Below, piece by piece: positions 34,055 to 45,468 of a stretch of DNA of 64,000 bases. The translations under genes and the position numbers were made by a program. Every line of letters begins with the position of its first letter. Position 1 is the first letter of the stretch. The notes under the pieces are model-generated. The model was not told where the DNA came from and made no database searches. It saw only the letters and a list, made by a program, of their open reading frames with translations. The DNA is from Peltaster fructicola (lineage: Eukaryota; Ascomycota; Dothideomycetes). Location: the NCBI GenBank assembly GCA_001592805.2, contig CP051142.1, forward strand, positions 3,224,001 through 3,288,000. Reading direction: 5' to 3'.

Positions 34055-34238
34055 TGAAGCTTAAGCCGCGTGTCAACAATGAACACCTCAGATGACGCGA
34101 TACCTTTGCTGAGAATTCATCCACCGTCCTCCTGATGTACTCGTCAGAGCGCTGATCTACCACTGTCTGTGAGTTTCATCTTTCACAATCTCTGATCTCT
34201 CATTCTCTGTCGCTTCCACGACAAATCTCGACACAATC

Positions 34239-35894
34239 ATGGCACATCTCACCTCACGCCCACCAAGGCAACCACCGATCGTGATGGACTCTATCCTCGA
34301 GAACGTCGGCAATACCCCCTTGGTAAAGCTTCACACAATCGCGAAATCGCTGGGCGTGGCTTGCAGTGTCTATGTCAAGTGCGAATACTTCAACGCTGGT
34401 GGCTCTGTCAAGGATCGAATAGCACTGCGAATGGTTGAGGCCGCAGAGAAAGAGGGAAGGATTAGGCCTGGACACAGCGTGCTGATAGAGCCCACGAGCG
34501 GGAACACTGGCATTGGTCTTGCGCTCGTTGGAGCTGTCAAGGGCTACCGAACTATCATCACACTCCCTGAGAAGATGAGCAGCGAGAAGGTATCTGTGCT
34601 CAAAGCACTCGGCGCAGAGATCATACGAACGCCCACCAGTGCTGCCTGGGACAGTCCAGAGAGCCACATTGGCGTCGCTCGTCGTCTTGAGAAGGAAATA
34701 CCTGGAGGTGTCATCTTAGATCAGTACTCGAATCCGAATAACCCACTGGCACATGAACTTGGTACGGCAGAAGAGATAGTCACACAAACGCAGAAGCTAG
34801 AGGGCAAGCTAGCTGCAGTCATTGCAGGCGCCGGTACAGGTGGTACAATCACTGGTATAGCTAGAGGTATTCGGAAGCACCATGGTACTGATGTCAAGAT
34901 CGTCGCTGCAGACCCAGAAGGCTCTATCCTGGCACACCCTGCAATACTGAACGACAACGGCATCAATCAACCGTACAAGGTGGAAGGAATTGGTTATGAC
35001 TTCATACCTGAGGTTCTCGTGCAGAAAGAGGTGGACACCTGGTACAAGACAAACGACCGTGACAGCTTCTACTGGGCGAGAAGGCTCATACGCGAGGAGG
35101 GACTACTCGTAGGCGGCTCCAGTGGCTCGGCTATGACAGCTGCTGTCAAAGCCATGAAGGAGTTTGACTTCAAAGCAGATCAGAGCATTGTGATCATACT
35201 GCCAGACAGTATTCGGTCGTATCTGTCAAAGTTTGTTGACGATGATTGGCTTGCTGCGAACGACTTGTTGCCACCATCACCGCCACTTACAGCACCCAAC
35301 ACACCGCCGACGCTCGAGCCTGTTGATCGAGCAGGTCAAGAAAAAAAGCTCGTGGAGAGGCCCAAGGAGCAGGACGAGCACAAAGCACAAACCGTAAAGG
35401 CTGGCTATGGCAATGCTACAGTCCACGATCTGCGGCTCAAGCCTATCCAGACAGTCGCCCTTGACCAGACAGTGGATGAAGCCATTGAGCTCATGCGAGA
35501 CAAGGGCTATGATCAGGTGCCTGTCACTTCCAAGACTCAGCGCAAGCTTGTCGGCATGCTCACACTTGGTAACTGTCTCTCCTACCTGTCCAGTGGTCGC
35601 GTGAACATCAATGCACCAGTCCAGGAAGTCATGTTCAATTTCTCACAGCTTGAGAAAGCACGACCGCTGGAGAAGTATCAGGATCTCGCAGAGGGCGAGG
35701 AAAACAAGCGAGAATTCGTTGAGATCACAGTAAACACACCGCTGAAGGCGCTGGAGAGATTCTTTCAGTGGAATGCAGCAGCTATCGTGACCGAGAGACA
35801 AGAGGACAAACTTGTGGCCAAGGCAGTTGTCACGAAGGTCGATCTCTTGGTGTGGCTTGTACGACAAGGCAGGCAGTCAAGTACCCGCACATGA
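34239..35894 (+). CDS. CYS4: Cystathionine beta-synthase
   Basis: PLP enzyme condensing serine and homocysteine to cystathionine in the cytosol. Single exon, 551 residues. The N terminus goes almost directly into the catalytic domain (NTPLVKLHTIAK), so the heme-binding extension of animal enzymes is absent, as in yeast. The PLP lysine is in GGSVKDRIA (about residue 58). PTSGNTGIGLAL and GAGTGGTITGIARG form phosphate-binding loops, and GGSSGSA is present. Two C-terminal CBS motifs (about 400-540) follow a linker. The product diverges from ARG2 with a 579 bp shared region. The stop is 194 bp from the convergent KAP104 stop. Confidence 0.97.
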   Translation: MAHLTSRPPRQPPIVMDSILENVGNTPLVKLHTIAKSLGVACSVYVKCEYFNAGGSVKDRIALRMVEAAEKEGRIRPGHSVLIEPTSGNTGIGLALVGAVKGYRTIITLPEKMSSEKVSVLKALGAEIIRTPTSAAWDSPESHIGVARRLEKEIPGGVILDQYSNPNNPLAHELGTAEEIVTQTQKLEGKLAAVIAGAGTGGTITGIARGIRKHHGTDVKIVAADPEGSILAHPAILNDNGINQPYKVEGIGYDFIPEVLVQKEVDTWYKTNDRDSFYWARRLIREEGLLVGGSSGSAMTAAVKAMKEFDFKADQSIVIILPDSIRSYLSKFVDDDWLAANDLLPPSPPLTAPNTPPTLEPVDRAGQEKKLVERPKEQDEHKAQTVKAGYGNATVHDLRLKPIQTVALDQTVDEAIELMRDKGYDQVPVTSKTQRKLVGMLTLGNCLSYLSSGRVNINAPVQEVMFNFSQLEKARPLEKYQDLAEGEENKREFVEITVNTPLKALERFFQWNAAAIVTERQEDKLVAKAVVTKVDLLVWLVRQGRQSSTRT

Positions 35895-36088
35895 GCAGAG
35901 TTACATCGTTTTGTTGTACGATCATGCTCATAACACTTCTCGGCAGTACTCCGTGGTCCTGGATCGAGATGATAGAAGGTGATGAATCTGACAGGCTGGA
36001 CCTGGTGCAGAGGCTTTGCGAACAGCTAATCATGCATATCGTTGATATCGCTCGTTGATGCTATATACATGCGCTAGAAATCCGCTCA

Positions 36089-38869
36089 CTAGAAAGAATA
36101 AAGCGCTCTCAGCGTTTGCTGCTGCTCTGGACCAAGATTGTTGATGAAGGCATCGAAGTCCCCAATCATGGTCTTGTATGTTTGCAACACCATTTCAAAC
36201 TCACGGTAAGGTCCTTCTTCTTGCATGGCCTCCAGCTGCACTGACGGTACAGCCGCCATCTGGTTCAAGAAGTCCAACAGACACTTCTCTAGTGCCTGCG
36301 GGTTGTCGAGCACGACCTGGGAGAACCCCTTGAGAGCGTGGCATTTCTCGTCGGTCCAGTTGATCTCTTTCATGCTTCCAAGGAATGGTGGAGCGAAGGA
36401 CGCAAGGTGGATGGCGAGCTGCTGGTGGCTGGACAAACCAAGACGACCAAGTGCGATGGCGGCATTCTCCGTCAGTGACCGTGGTACACTGCTGTTGAAC
36501 AGAATCATTGCAAGCTTCTGCAGCAGTCGTTCCGTGTAAGGTTGCATTATGTCCTTGCCCGCACGCATGGCAATCTCGCCACAACTCCAGCAGGCGTTGT
36601 TAATCACTCTGAAGCCAGTCTCTGGATCTGCAAGCGCCTCGGACAGATCGAGTTGCTCGATCACGAGCGTCATGAGGTCGCCGAAAACAGGCCGCAGCTG
36701 GTCGAAGATGTAAATAGCGCAGTCTCCGAGCAGAGCATATGCGGATTGTCGTACGTCATTGTTCTCATCTTTCATGCAGTATGCCAGGAGTTGAAACATA
36801 TTGACCTTTGACTGTGAGACAAGAATGACGCTCTCCGACTCAGGGAGTGACTGTATGATCGCCGAGAGCAGGTCCAGTGAAGTGACGAGGAAGTCCTTGT
36901 CGGGAGTGTCAACTGGCTCCGTCAGAGATACTTCGAGGTTCTGACTGATAATACGAATGCAACGATCGAAGAACGGCCCAGCAAACGGTGAAAATGCCGG
37001 CCCCAGCGCAGTTGCAACAAATGACAGACACTCGAGCAACGGGAACATTTCCCTGGAAGCGTCCTGTACCTTCTGCCATCGCGCAATCAGCGCTGGCATC
37101 AACAACTGCACAAGCTCAGGCTTGGCTAGTGCCGGCGAGTTGTGTTCAGCAAGTGTCTGTACACAGTCGTATAAGATGAACATGTTGCGATCCTTGTACC
37201 TTTCGAAGCACTGCACAAACTGCTGAACAATGACTTGACAGTAAGGCTCTAGATGCTTATTCGCAGCCTCTTCAACAGTTGCAAACGCGGATGCTGCGGA
37301 CTCCTGCACCTTTTTGTTGTTGTCGAGCATGTGTCTTAGGATGCCGTCCATCATCGGCTCGAAGAATTGCTGTTTGCCAGCTTCATCTAGACTCGCAGCC
37401 CAGGCGGCGAAGCGACTCAGTGCCCAACACGAGATCTGTCGGACTACAGGCTGTTCGTCGTTCAATTGGGTGATAATGTATGGTATGAGTTGTGGTAGAT
37501 GCGGCTTGACCTCGTCAATCGTTCCAGGACCGATAGCGCCTATGGCGAGCACTGCAGCCTCCCGATTCGGCCAGTCTCTGTGCTGGAGATTCTCCATTAG
37601 CCACGGCAGAGTCTGCTTGAATACAGGGCCACCAAAATGCAGCGCAAGACTGTCAAGCGCAGCAGCAGAGCACTTTCTCAGGTTCCATTCATCCTCTGGA
37701 TCGCCGAACTCCTCATCATCGTCGAGTATTTCACCATCACTGAGATCATCTTCGTAAGCATAGCCATTTGATGGTTGGCCATTTACGACCGGTGGCGCAG
37801 TTTCCTGACCGGACCGTTTTGAGGTTGCGAACTGTGGCTTGATATCCTTGGCATCGTCTTCTTCATCAGCATCGTCATCATCTCCTTCAAGTCTTAACTG
37901 GTCGTCTTCGCTGTAAACCATGCAGTCGAGCAAGACTGGCACAATCTCGGCGAGATATGGACCGAGAGAGTCCCGCAGCTCAGTCTTGCTACTTGCCTCG
38001 AAGAAGAACTCTGAGGCATCTAGAGCCAAGTCAAGATTTTGTCGCTGTCTTTGCTGTGTGAGAGTGTACTGTATAATGCCTTGCACATGTGGGAGCAGCA
38101 GGTTTGGAGTCTCGTCCGCAAGAGTTGCGAAAGCCCGGCAAACGAAGCGACGAACCTCTTCATCGGAGTCAGTTGATAGACTCACAAGTCGAGAAAGAAT
38201 ACGTTCGATGTTCTCCTGTGCCGTTTGGGCAATTGGGTCCGTAAGGAAAATATTTATCGTCGATAGAGCTTTAGACCTGATGTTCGCGCTTGTGTGCGAG
38301 GTGAACTCGAGCAGTTTCGGCAGCAGGAAGGATAGCGGCCGTTGCTTCTGATATTCCTTATCCAGTGCTTTTCGGTTGTCCTCGCAAATCTTGTACAGTG
38401 CACTCATAGCACCATCTTGTGCATTGGGTGTGCCGTCTGCAGCAATGGTGGTGATCTCGGGTAATACCTGTGGCCAGCTCATTATCCCTCCTTGTTTGAC
38501 CAGCTCTGTAATTACATTGCCAGTGTAGCTTCTCATGAGGGACATATCATCCCGTAGACCAGACATTATGGTTGATTTGATGTAGTTCAGGTTGTCGACG
38601 GGTATCGCGGAGTAGTTATACTTGACCTGATTCTTCAGCATTATGGCAGCTGCACTTCGTGCTGCGTTATGTCCTTGACCAGTAAGGCCCGTGGCGGCGG
38701 TGGACTGTGTTGTGAGGTATGTGAGATAGTTGATGAAGTCTGGCGAGCGTTTCGCCTGCTCGACCATTTGTTCCGCATTCTTCTGTGCTCGCACATCGTG
38801 ACCACTGAGCGAGTCGCGCAGCACTTGCGCGAGCTGGCTCAATGGTCCCGGTTCTGGTGTCCACGCCAT
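36089..38869 (-). CDS. KAP104: Karyopherin beta-2 / transportin (Kap104)
   Basis: Nuclear import receptor for PY-NLS cargos such as mRNA-binding proteins. Single exon, 926 residues from the ATG at 38869; the open frame extends 11 codons upstream only to a TTG. HEAT-repeat helices run throughout. The acidic loop characteristic of transportins (EGDDDDADEEDDAKD, then DDLSDGEILDDDEEFGD) is at about residues 320-390. C-terminal blocks INNACWSCGEIAMRAG and SLTENAAIALGRLG are typical. No anomaly. Confidence 0.96.
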   Translation of the reverse strand: MAWTPEPGPLSQLAQVLRDSLSGHDVRAQKNAEQMVEQAKRSPDFINYLTYLTTQSTAATGLTGQGHNAARSAAAIMLKNQVKYNYSAIPVDNLNYIKSTIMSGLRDDMSLMRSYTGNVITELVKQGGIMSWPQVLPEITTIAADGTPNAQDGAMSALYKICEDNRKALDKEYQKQRPLSFLLPKLLEFTSHTSANIRSKALSTINIFLTDPIAQTAQENIERILSRLVSLSTDSDEEVRRFVCRAFATLADETPNLLLPHVQGIIQYTLTQQRQRQNLDLALDASEFFFEASSKTELRDSLGPYLAEIVPVLLDCMVYSEDDQLRLEGDDDDADEEDDAKDIKPQFATSKRSGQETAPPVVNGQPSNGYAYEDDLSDGEILDDDEEFGDPEDEWNLRKCSAAALDSLALHFGGPVFKQTLPWLMENLQHRDWPNREAAVLAIGAIGPGTIDEVKPHLPQLIPYIITQLNDEQPVVRQISCWALSRFAAWAASLDEAGKQQFFEPMMDGILRHMLDNNKKVQESAASAFATVEEAANKHLEPYCQVIVQQFVQCFERYKDRNMFILYDCVQTLAEHNSPALAKPELVQLLMPALIARWQKVQDASREMFPLLECLSFVATALGPAFSPFAGPFFDRCIRIISQNLEVSLTEPVDTPDKDFLVTSLDLLSAIIQSLPESESVILVSQSKVNMFQLLAYCMKDENNDVRQSAYALLGDCAIYIFDQLRPVFGDLMTLVIEQLDLSEALADPETGFRVINNACWSCGEIAMRAGKDIMQPYTERLLQKLAMILFNSSVPRSLTENAAIALGRLGLSSHQQLAIHLASFAPPFLGSMKEINWTDEKCHALKGFSQVVLDNPQALEKCLLDFLNQMAAVPSVQLEAMQEEGPYREFEMVLQTYKTMIGDFDAFINNLGPEQQQTLRALYSF

Positions 38870-39818
38870 GTTTCGGTTGTAGCCTTTCAGTAGCCCGTAC
38901 AAGGTCTACCACGCATTATAACTCTTGAGGCGAGTAAGGTATGTAGCAAGTCAGGTGGTCTTTCGTTTGTTGTTTCCCAAGTGCATTTGGGTGATGTCCG
39001 ATCGGTGGAGGTTGTCGGAAGGTCAAGACAACTCGCTCGGGAGAAGTCTTTCTCGTTGAGAAGACGTGGATCTGGACCTACTTAGCAGTAAGCTTGATCT
39101 TGCAACGTTGCGTCGTTGGTGATGCCTATCAAAAGAATTCTTCGCGCATATTGCTCTTTCGTTTAGTGGCTGTGGTGGGGAGGTGGGCTAGCGCACGTCA
39201 AGGGACCAAGGGACGAATGAAGCTGTATCTATCGACATCACCTGGAACATGACGAGGAGTTTGTAGCATGGATATTGTGTCATTGAAGACGCATGTCAGT
39301 ATGACTTGTTGGGGCACTGCAATACGTTGCCTGACTGCACCGCGCTTTTCAGCATCAACCGCCGACCAGCTCACTCGCTCGAAAGACCGTAGCATTGGCT
39401 GTGTATAAACCCACGACGCTGTACTACGACGCAATGCAGGTCCCCTTTCTGTCAGCCTACTTGCAACCGATTGACATGCGTTGTCTGCAGACTGTAGGCA
39501 GACCTGTTCCGCGGACGCACGTCCAGGTCTGAGCGTTTTCCGTATGATGCTATGGTGATTAGTGCTACGCGCCGCATGTCACGACGACGAGAAATCGACT
39601 GATCTCAGCTTTCGATAAGGAGGCTGAGGATATGCTGGACGATACCATTGAGGTTATAAGCAGTGTCTTGAGTTGCCCACTCAAGTGATCGGCACTTTAC
39701 TTGTGACGCGCTAGCCGCGCGTAGACGCGTCTCAACCTCATGAAACGCCGATGCAACACAACTGAAAGAACTCCCCATGGTACAACAATAACACAATTGA
39801 GAGCTTCATCCAGCAGCA
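38870..39818. other. Divergent region between KAP104 and CTF18
   Basis: About 950 bp without a supported gene. Short frames on both strands lack conserved features. It presumably carries both promoters. Confidence 0.45.
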
Positions 39819-42245
39819 ATGTCGTCTCTCGCAGCGACAATGCCGCCCTCGCCCTCTTCACCTCATAAACGGAAAGCTTCGACTCTGGATCTTGGCCACA
39901 GCTCGCTCTCTCGTTCTGTGAAAGCTCAGCGTATACATTACGGCATCGACATCCACAGCTTGCTGCAAGAAGCACAAGCAGAAGAAGAGATATCGAGAAT
40001 CGCACACCTGTCATCGAAGACCATCGTTGCCAATCTACCAACACCTCCTGCAGAAGTAACCTCAAAACCAGCACTATTATGGACCGAGAAATATCGAGCA
40101 AAGAAGTTCACCGACCTGATTGGAGACGAGAGAACGCATCGCGCTGTGATGCACTGGCTGAAGAGATGGGACAAGATTGTCTTCCCACACTCGACCCAAG
40201 CAAGAGCAAGGAAAGGCCAACTGGATGCATTTGAGACACCACACAAGAAGATACTCCTTCTTACAGGACCTGCTGGGCTCGGCAAGACAACACTTGCCCA
40301 TGTCTGCGCAAAGCAGGCAGGCTATGATGCTCAAGAGATCAACGCCAGCGATGAACGCAGTCGGGACGTGGTCAAAGGGCGAATCAGAGACATGGTTGGC
40401 ACAGAGAATGTCAAATGCATAGACAATACGAAGGCTCGCTCCGCAAGACCTGTCTGTGTGATTGTGGACGAGGTTGACGGTGTTGTCGCTGGCAGCGGAA
40501 GTGGTGGTGAAGGCGGCTTCATCAAGGCCTTGATCGATCTAATACATCTTGACCAAAGGAACTCGAATGGTTTGACCTCCCTGTCTCAGGCACCGAACCG
40601 GAGGAAAGGTGATCGATTCAAACTCATGCGACCGATGATTCTAATATGTAACGACGTCTATCATCCAGCATTACGTCCACTGCGACAAAGCAACCTCGCA
40701 GAAGTGATTAACATGCGAAAGCCAGATCTCGCAACTATCTCTACGCGCATGCACGGCATATTCGCCAAAGAAGGCATCTCTGCGGATACTGATGGCGTTC
40801 GACGGCTTTGCGAAGCTGTTTGGGGAGTCAGCAATCGTAAAGAGGATCGCTCCAGTGCAGGAGCTGGTGAGGGCGACATGCGAAGTGTCATGGTTGTAGG
40901 TGAATGGGTCGCAAGCAAGCTGCGAGCCATGCAAGACCAGGGCGGTCAAGCGCAACTCACTCGGAAGTTCATCGAGGATCATGTTCTCGCCGATCTCACG
41001 CATGGCGGTAGCAGTGCTCGAGGGATGGGAAGGGGCGCGACCAAGGACATCGTCGAACGTATCTTCGCAGAGGGCGCAGGCTTCCCGAAATCGTCAGTTC
41101 AACTCGGCAACGCTACCACCTCGATCTCAACAGTCAAGGGCGTCTCCGAATCACTGAAACGTGTTGCATCAGACCGTTTACGACAGCTGATTGACACTTC
41201 GGGGGATACCGACAGACTGTTGACAGACGTCTGGGCTGCATATCCGACACATCCATTTCAAGATGACACACTAATGAGCAAGCCCAATGCAGCATACGAC
41301 TGGCTGCACTTCCACGATTGTCTATCGAGAGCCGTCTTCACATCGAATGAGTGGGAGCTGGCTCCGTACCTATCAACGCCAGTCGTCGGCTTCCATCACC
41401 TGTTCGCATCCCAAACCAGAGCATGGGCTACGAAAGAGGCAGAAAGCGATGTACACCCTTTCTATTCAAGGACTGCTGCATGGGCTGCTTCAGAAGCACA
41501 GAAATCGAACGAAACTATCCTGCAATCATTACAAGGTTCATTCAGTCTACCACTGACCCGTCTCTTTCCAGCCCCGAGCGACATAGCTACCGAAGTGCTG
41601 CCTTACGTCCTACGAATGGTTACGCCGAGCGTGAATCCTGTTGTGATTAGCGGCACTGCTAAGGACAAGGCTATGGTCTCAGTCCGCAAAGCATCAGAGC
41701 AGACCCTCGTCGCTCGTGCCGTGAATACAATGGCTGCTACTGGCGTTCGATTTGAGCGAGTCAAAATTGCGTCTGAGGACAGCAGTGCGAGTACAAGCTT
41801 CATATTTCGCATGGAACCTGCGTTGGACACACTTGCAAAGTTTGAGACAGGGCCCCAAGGCTTTGGTGATGCCACGACCACCAAGATTCGCTTTGCCGTG
41901 CGCCAAGTCCTTGATCAGGAGTTCCGCAAGGATGAATTGGAGCGAGCTGAGGTTGCTAGACTTGCACGTTACAACGCTGGCATGACGGGAGAACCTGTCG
42001 ATCTCGCGTCTCTTGACACCGGACGACACAAGGATAGTGAGCCGACGAAGAAGGTCAAGATCGTTCGAGACTTCTTTGGTCGGCCTGTGGCTACCGATGC
42101 TGCTCGGCCAGCTACAAAGGCCACATCGGAGCGTTCTCGAAGGGCAGACAACGATAAGGATAGGGTCTGGATCACGTATCATGAAGGTTTCAGCAATGCT
42201 GTGCGCAAGCCCTTAACGCTGGCAGATCTCCTGAAAGATATGTAG
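39819..42245 (+). CDS. CTF18: Chromosome transmission fidelity protein 18 (alternative clamp loader)
   Basis: Large subunit of the Ctf18-RFC clamp loader, needed for sister-chromatid cohesion and the replication checkpoint. Single exon, 808 residues. LLWTEKYRAKKFTDLIGDE precedes Walker A GPAGLGKT (about 150-157). The family box NASDERS is followed by Walker B VIVDEVDG (about 216-223) with a Gly-rich loop. MILICNDVYHPALRPLR is the sensor-like block. The C-terminal half is the long Ctf18-specific helical region. The C terminus ends KPLTLADLLKDM. Length is normal for the family. Confidence 0.94.
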   Translation: MSSLAATMPPSPSSPHKRKASTLDLGHSSLSRSVKAQRIHYGIDIHSLLQEAQAEEEISRIAHLSSKTIVANLPTPPAEVTSKPALLWTEKYRAKKFTDLIGDERTHRAVMHWLKRWDKIVFPHSTQARARKGQLDAFETPHKKILLLTGPAGLGKTTLAHVCAKQAGYDAQEINASDERSRDVVKGRIRDMVGTENVKCIDNTKARSARPVCVIVDEVDGVVAGSGSGGEGGFIKALIDLIHLDQRNSNGLTSLSQAPNRRKGDRFKLMRPMILICNDVYHPALRPLRQSNLAEVINMRKPDLATISTRMHGIFAKEGISADTDGVRRLCEAVWGVSNRKEDRSSAGAGEGDMRSVMVVGEWVASKLRAMQDQGGQAQLTRKFIEDHVLADLTHGGSSARGMGRGATKDIVERIFAEGAGFPKSSVQLGNATTSISTVKGVSESLKRVASDRLRQLIDTSGDTDRLLTDVWAAYPTHPFQDDTLMSKPNAAYDWLHFHDCLSRAVFTSNEWELAPYLSTPVVGFHHLFASQTRAWATKEAESDVHPFYSRTAAWAASEAQKSNETILQSLQGSFSLPLTRLFPAPSDIATEVLPYVLRMVTPSVNPVVISGTAKDKAMVSVRKASEQTLVARAVNTMAATGVRFERVKIASEDSSASTSFIFRMEPALDTLAKFETGPQGFGDATTTKIRFAVRQVLDQEFRKDELERAEVARLARYNAGMTGEPVDLASLDTGRHKDSEPTKKVKIVRDFFGRPVATDAARPATKATSERSRRADNDKDRVWITYHEGFSNAVRKPLTLADLLKDM

Positions 42246-42557
42246 GAGCGCAATCGTGGACCGGCAGATCATGACAACGCTCGATAGCTCTGATAGCGTA
42301 TGAAAATAGCATGACAACACCACAATACCTGTGTGAAATATCTTCATACATCTGTGCCGAAGCAGCAGTTCTTGTTCAACGCAAAGAAAGTTCGCTACAT
42401 AGATTGCAGCTCTGTGTTCACACTCGCGAAGTGAGTCATCTCGAGTTGCACAGATGCTCAAAAGCTCAACCACCCAGCGCCGATGCTATGCATGCAAAGG
42501 TTTCAAAACAAATGAGCCAGCTAAGCGTCAAGGCCGCTCAGAAGAGCATAGAAGCAG

Positions 42558-43790
42558 CTACTCTTCGCTGGCCTTCTGCTTCTTTGCTTCAGTCTTCTCG
42601 CCAGCCTCCTCAGTATCGTCATGAGCACGCTTCTTGTTGTTACCGTTCTCGTGGCGGCCACCTTTGCCGTGCTTGTTGTCGCGGTCCTCTCTGCCCTGGT
42701 CTCTGTTGCGACGCTCGCGCCAATCCTCGGCAGCGTCGCGATCACCACGATCACGTCGGCCTCGATCGTCGCGACGATTGCCATCATTGCGACCTCCACG
42801 ACCACGGCCACGTCCTCGACCGCGGTAGTTGTCGCCGCGGTTTCGACGTGGTGAAGATGGACGGACGGTCCCATTGCGGATGCCCTCGTTCTTGCCCTGA
42901 ACATACTCGAGCTTGGACATGATCATAAGCTCGCCTGCATCTTCGTCCTTCTTCTCTTCGCCATCCTTCTTGCCATCGTCGTCCTTCTTCTCTTGCTTGG
43001 GAGCCTCCCATACAGGCTTGGGATCTTGCTCGAGGAACTGCTTGGCAAGGTCTTCGTTTGCGAACTCGACAAATACGCTGCCCTTGAACTCATTATCGTG
43101 GCTGCGGCGCATGCGAACAGAGTTGTATGGGCCATATGGCTGGAAGAAGCTCTCGAGGTCGAGCTGCAGGGTCGAGTACTCCTTGCCGAAGCCCTTGACG
43201 TAGACTGAACGTCCTATGCTGGAGTCATACATCATATCGGCATTACTAGCGACGTCGCCGGTGAACTTGGAGTCCAGAGGAGTCTTGCGAGTGATCTCGT
43301 CGTTCTCATTTAGGTCAAGAATCTTGCTCGCCTTGACGGCGGTGCGCACGACGGAGAATGGCTGGAAGTGACGCATGCGCTTGAAGTCGTGAATGGTCTT
43401 CAGAGGGACAGGCTTGTTCTCAGAGCCACCGGTCAGCTTAAGAAGGTAGGCATCGGTTGGAAGATTCGAGTCGCTGAAGTAGAATTCGACCTGCTTGCGA
43501 ATGGCATTCTCGTCATTGGACTCCTCGAGCGACTCATAGTTGGCGCGAGTTCCTCTCTTCTTACGATGAGTGTATGCGTCAGGTCGATCAGCCCGGCGTG
43601 GCTCGCGGCGACGCTCAGTGTTTTCAGTGCGACTGTCTTTAGACTCCTCTTTCTCGTTGGTGGTCTCGTCTTTAGCCTCTTCTGTGTCATTGGCGGCGCT
43701 TGGTTCTGCCTCCGTGGTATCCTGCTTAGTATCGTCGGTGCTTTGTGGAACAGGTTCCTGGACCTTCTCGTCAGTTGTTGTGTCGGCCAT
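42558..43790 (-). CDS. LHP1: La-type RNA chaperone (Lhp1-like)
   Basis: La proteins bind the UUU-3'OH ends of RNA polymerase III transcripts and protect pre-tRNAs. Single exon, 410 residues from the ATG at 43790; an upstream TTG in frame is not used. The acidic/Lys N terminus leads to a La motif (AIRKQVEFYFSDSNLPTDAYL, split here: AIRKQVEFYF at about 93 and SDSNLPTDAYL). The RRM has RSVYVKGFG and SVFVEFANED. The C terminus is RGG/RD-rich (YRGRGRGRGRGGRNDGNRRD), which probably binds RNA nonspecifically. It diverges from NAM9 across 204 bp. Confidence 0.92.
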   Translation of the reverse strand: MADTTTDEKVQEPVPQSTDDTKQDTTEAEPSAANDTEEAKDETTNEKEESKDSRTENTERRREPRRADRPDAYTHRKKRGTRANYESLEESNDENAIRKQVEFYFSDSNLPTDAYLLKLTGGSENKPVPLKTIHDFKRMRHFQPFSVVRTAVKASKILDLNENDEITRKTPLDSKFTGDVASNADMMYDSSIGRSVYVKGFGKEYSTLQLDLESFFQPYGPYNSVRMRRSHDNEFKGSVFVEFANEDLAKQFLEQDPKPVWEAPKQEKKDDDGKKDGEEKKDEDAGELMIMSKLEYVQGKNEGIRNGTVRPSSPRRNRGDNYRGRGRGRGRGGRNDGNRRDDRGRRDRGDRDAAEDWRERRNRDQGREDRDNKHGKGGRHENGNNKKRAHDDTEEAGEKTEAKKQKASEE

Positions 43791-43994
43791 TTTCGCGGCG
43801 ACGACGTCGTGAAGGGTGTGTAGTTGCAAGAGTCAACCTTGAAGCTTTGCGCATCTTTTTATGTGGGACCCACACAAGTGAAGTTCAAGTGGAGCTCACT
43901 TTTTGAGCCTCAGATCTCTCGCGTGCCTGTCCGCGGAAGTGAAGTATACCATGTGATTTTCATCAGGCATTGAACAACCTATCAACACACGGCC

Positions 43995-45417
43995 ATGCCG
44001 CGCAATTATCGAAATCTCAAGCGGCCGGTAAGGCGACTTCACCTCGAAATCCTCTGCGCATGCTGACAGGCCTGACAGAAAATCCGGCCGGACTGGAATA
44101 AGTACACACTTTTCAACCTCAGTCGCCTGACGAGATCGACTCCAGGCCAACTCACGTTCTTCCAACAGAAATGGAGAGCGAAGTCTGCACTGCGAGGCTA
44201 CCACAGCCCTTATGTACGAGAGGGGTACTGGGAGCGCATGTTTGATAGGAGGTTACCTGGAGTCGTGCCCATGGACTACAGATATCTGGCGCGTTTCGAT
44301 GGTAGCGAGCTTGCAGCAGGCCGCGGTGCCGGTCTAGTCACTGAGCAGGACGGAGTCATCACAGAGCAACAGGGACAGACTGGGAAGCGAAAGTTACCTA
44401 GAACACCGTACATGAGCATGGCATTCTTCCCGTTAGAACGGAGACTGGACACTGCCATCTGGAGAGCGTTGTTCGCGAGCTCCACACGGCAGGCTCGACA
44501 GATGGTCGCTCATGGATCTGTCAAGGTCAATGGCAAGAAGGTGAGTCTACGGGCAAGGTTTCCTGAATCGAGCTGACTCCTATCAGATGATATACCCCGG
44601 TTACCTCCTTAACCCTGGAGACATGTTCTCTATCGATCCTGACAAAGTCTTGTATGCTACAGGAGCCAGGAAGAAAACCAAAGACTCTCATAAAGCATGG
44701 AACGATCGCGAATTCCAATTGCAGCACCCGCTAGCTGCCACCAAATCAAAGCACACCAGCGGCGAACAACGGCGGAACATGAGCAGCGATGCCAAAGAGA
44801 AGCAAGAGGAGGCATCCTCAGAGGACGCTACAGATGAAACAGCTAAGGCGCGAAAGGAGTTCAAAAGCCTTCGAGACCGTGCCAAGGAGATACTCAAAGA
44901 AGGCAAAGCTGACATTTCTGGTAAGCGGCTGATTGCCCTGCGACAATTTGCCAAATCGGTGCAATCAGCAATGTCAAAGTTCGGTCGAAAGAGCGAGGAC
45001 GCAACACAAGCCAAGGAGACTGTCGAGGACTTCGAGAAGGTCTTCACAGAACTTGCTGCTGGTGTTCCCGACGAAGCACTACCTACCGCTGAGGCTGCGC
45101 AAAGATCTGCAGCGAAAGACGAAGCCGACCTGAGCGAAATGGACGCTCGTAAGGATGCTGAGCTGCTGGCTGCTGCACTTGAGCGGGCTCGAGAGAATCC
45201 GATTGATTCAAGTAAGCCATATGCTACACCCTGGCGACCACGACCATATATGAGCGCCTTCGCTTTCATTCCACGATACCTTGAAGTCAACCAAAACATC
45301 TGCTCTGCGGTATACATTCGACATCCTGTGGCAAGACCTGGTCTGTCTGAAGTGCCTAGTCCTTTCGACTATGAGACGTCACAGCTCGGCTTCAACTGGT
45401 ATCTGAGACGCCGGTAG
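43995..45417 (+). CDS. NAM9: Mitochondrial small-subunit ribosomal protein uS4m (Nam9)
   Basis: Mitoribosomal decoding-site protein. Three exons: 43995-44027 (33 nt), 44079-44540 and 44587-45417, with introns of 51 and 46 bp, give 441 residues. The first exon encodes [11 protein letters not shown] and joins to [14 protein letters not shown]. The S4 RNA-binding fold shows [19 protein letters not shown] and [16 protein letters not shown]; the second intron lies inside it. A long charged helical insert follows (about residues 200-340), and the C terminus ([21 protein letters not shown]) is the fungal extension. Start and exon order agree with fungal homologues. Confidence 0.94.
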
Positions 45418-45468
45418 CGCGCTTGGGCATCCAATGTATCTATACTGTATGTATACATGTGATCACAT

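Noticed and set aside
33660-34238. Search for the classic arginine attenuator peptide upstream of ARG2
   Set aside because: No frame with the conserved DYLSDHLW-type core was found; only the unrelated 17-codon uORF is present. A spliced leader could still hide one.
39697-40101. Minus-strand frame over the CTF18 start
   Set aside because: Overlaps the conserved CTF18 N terminus and has no recognisable features.
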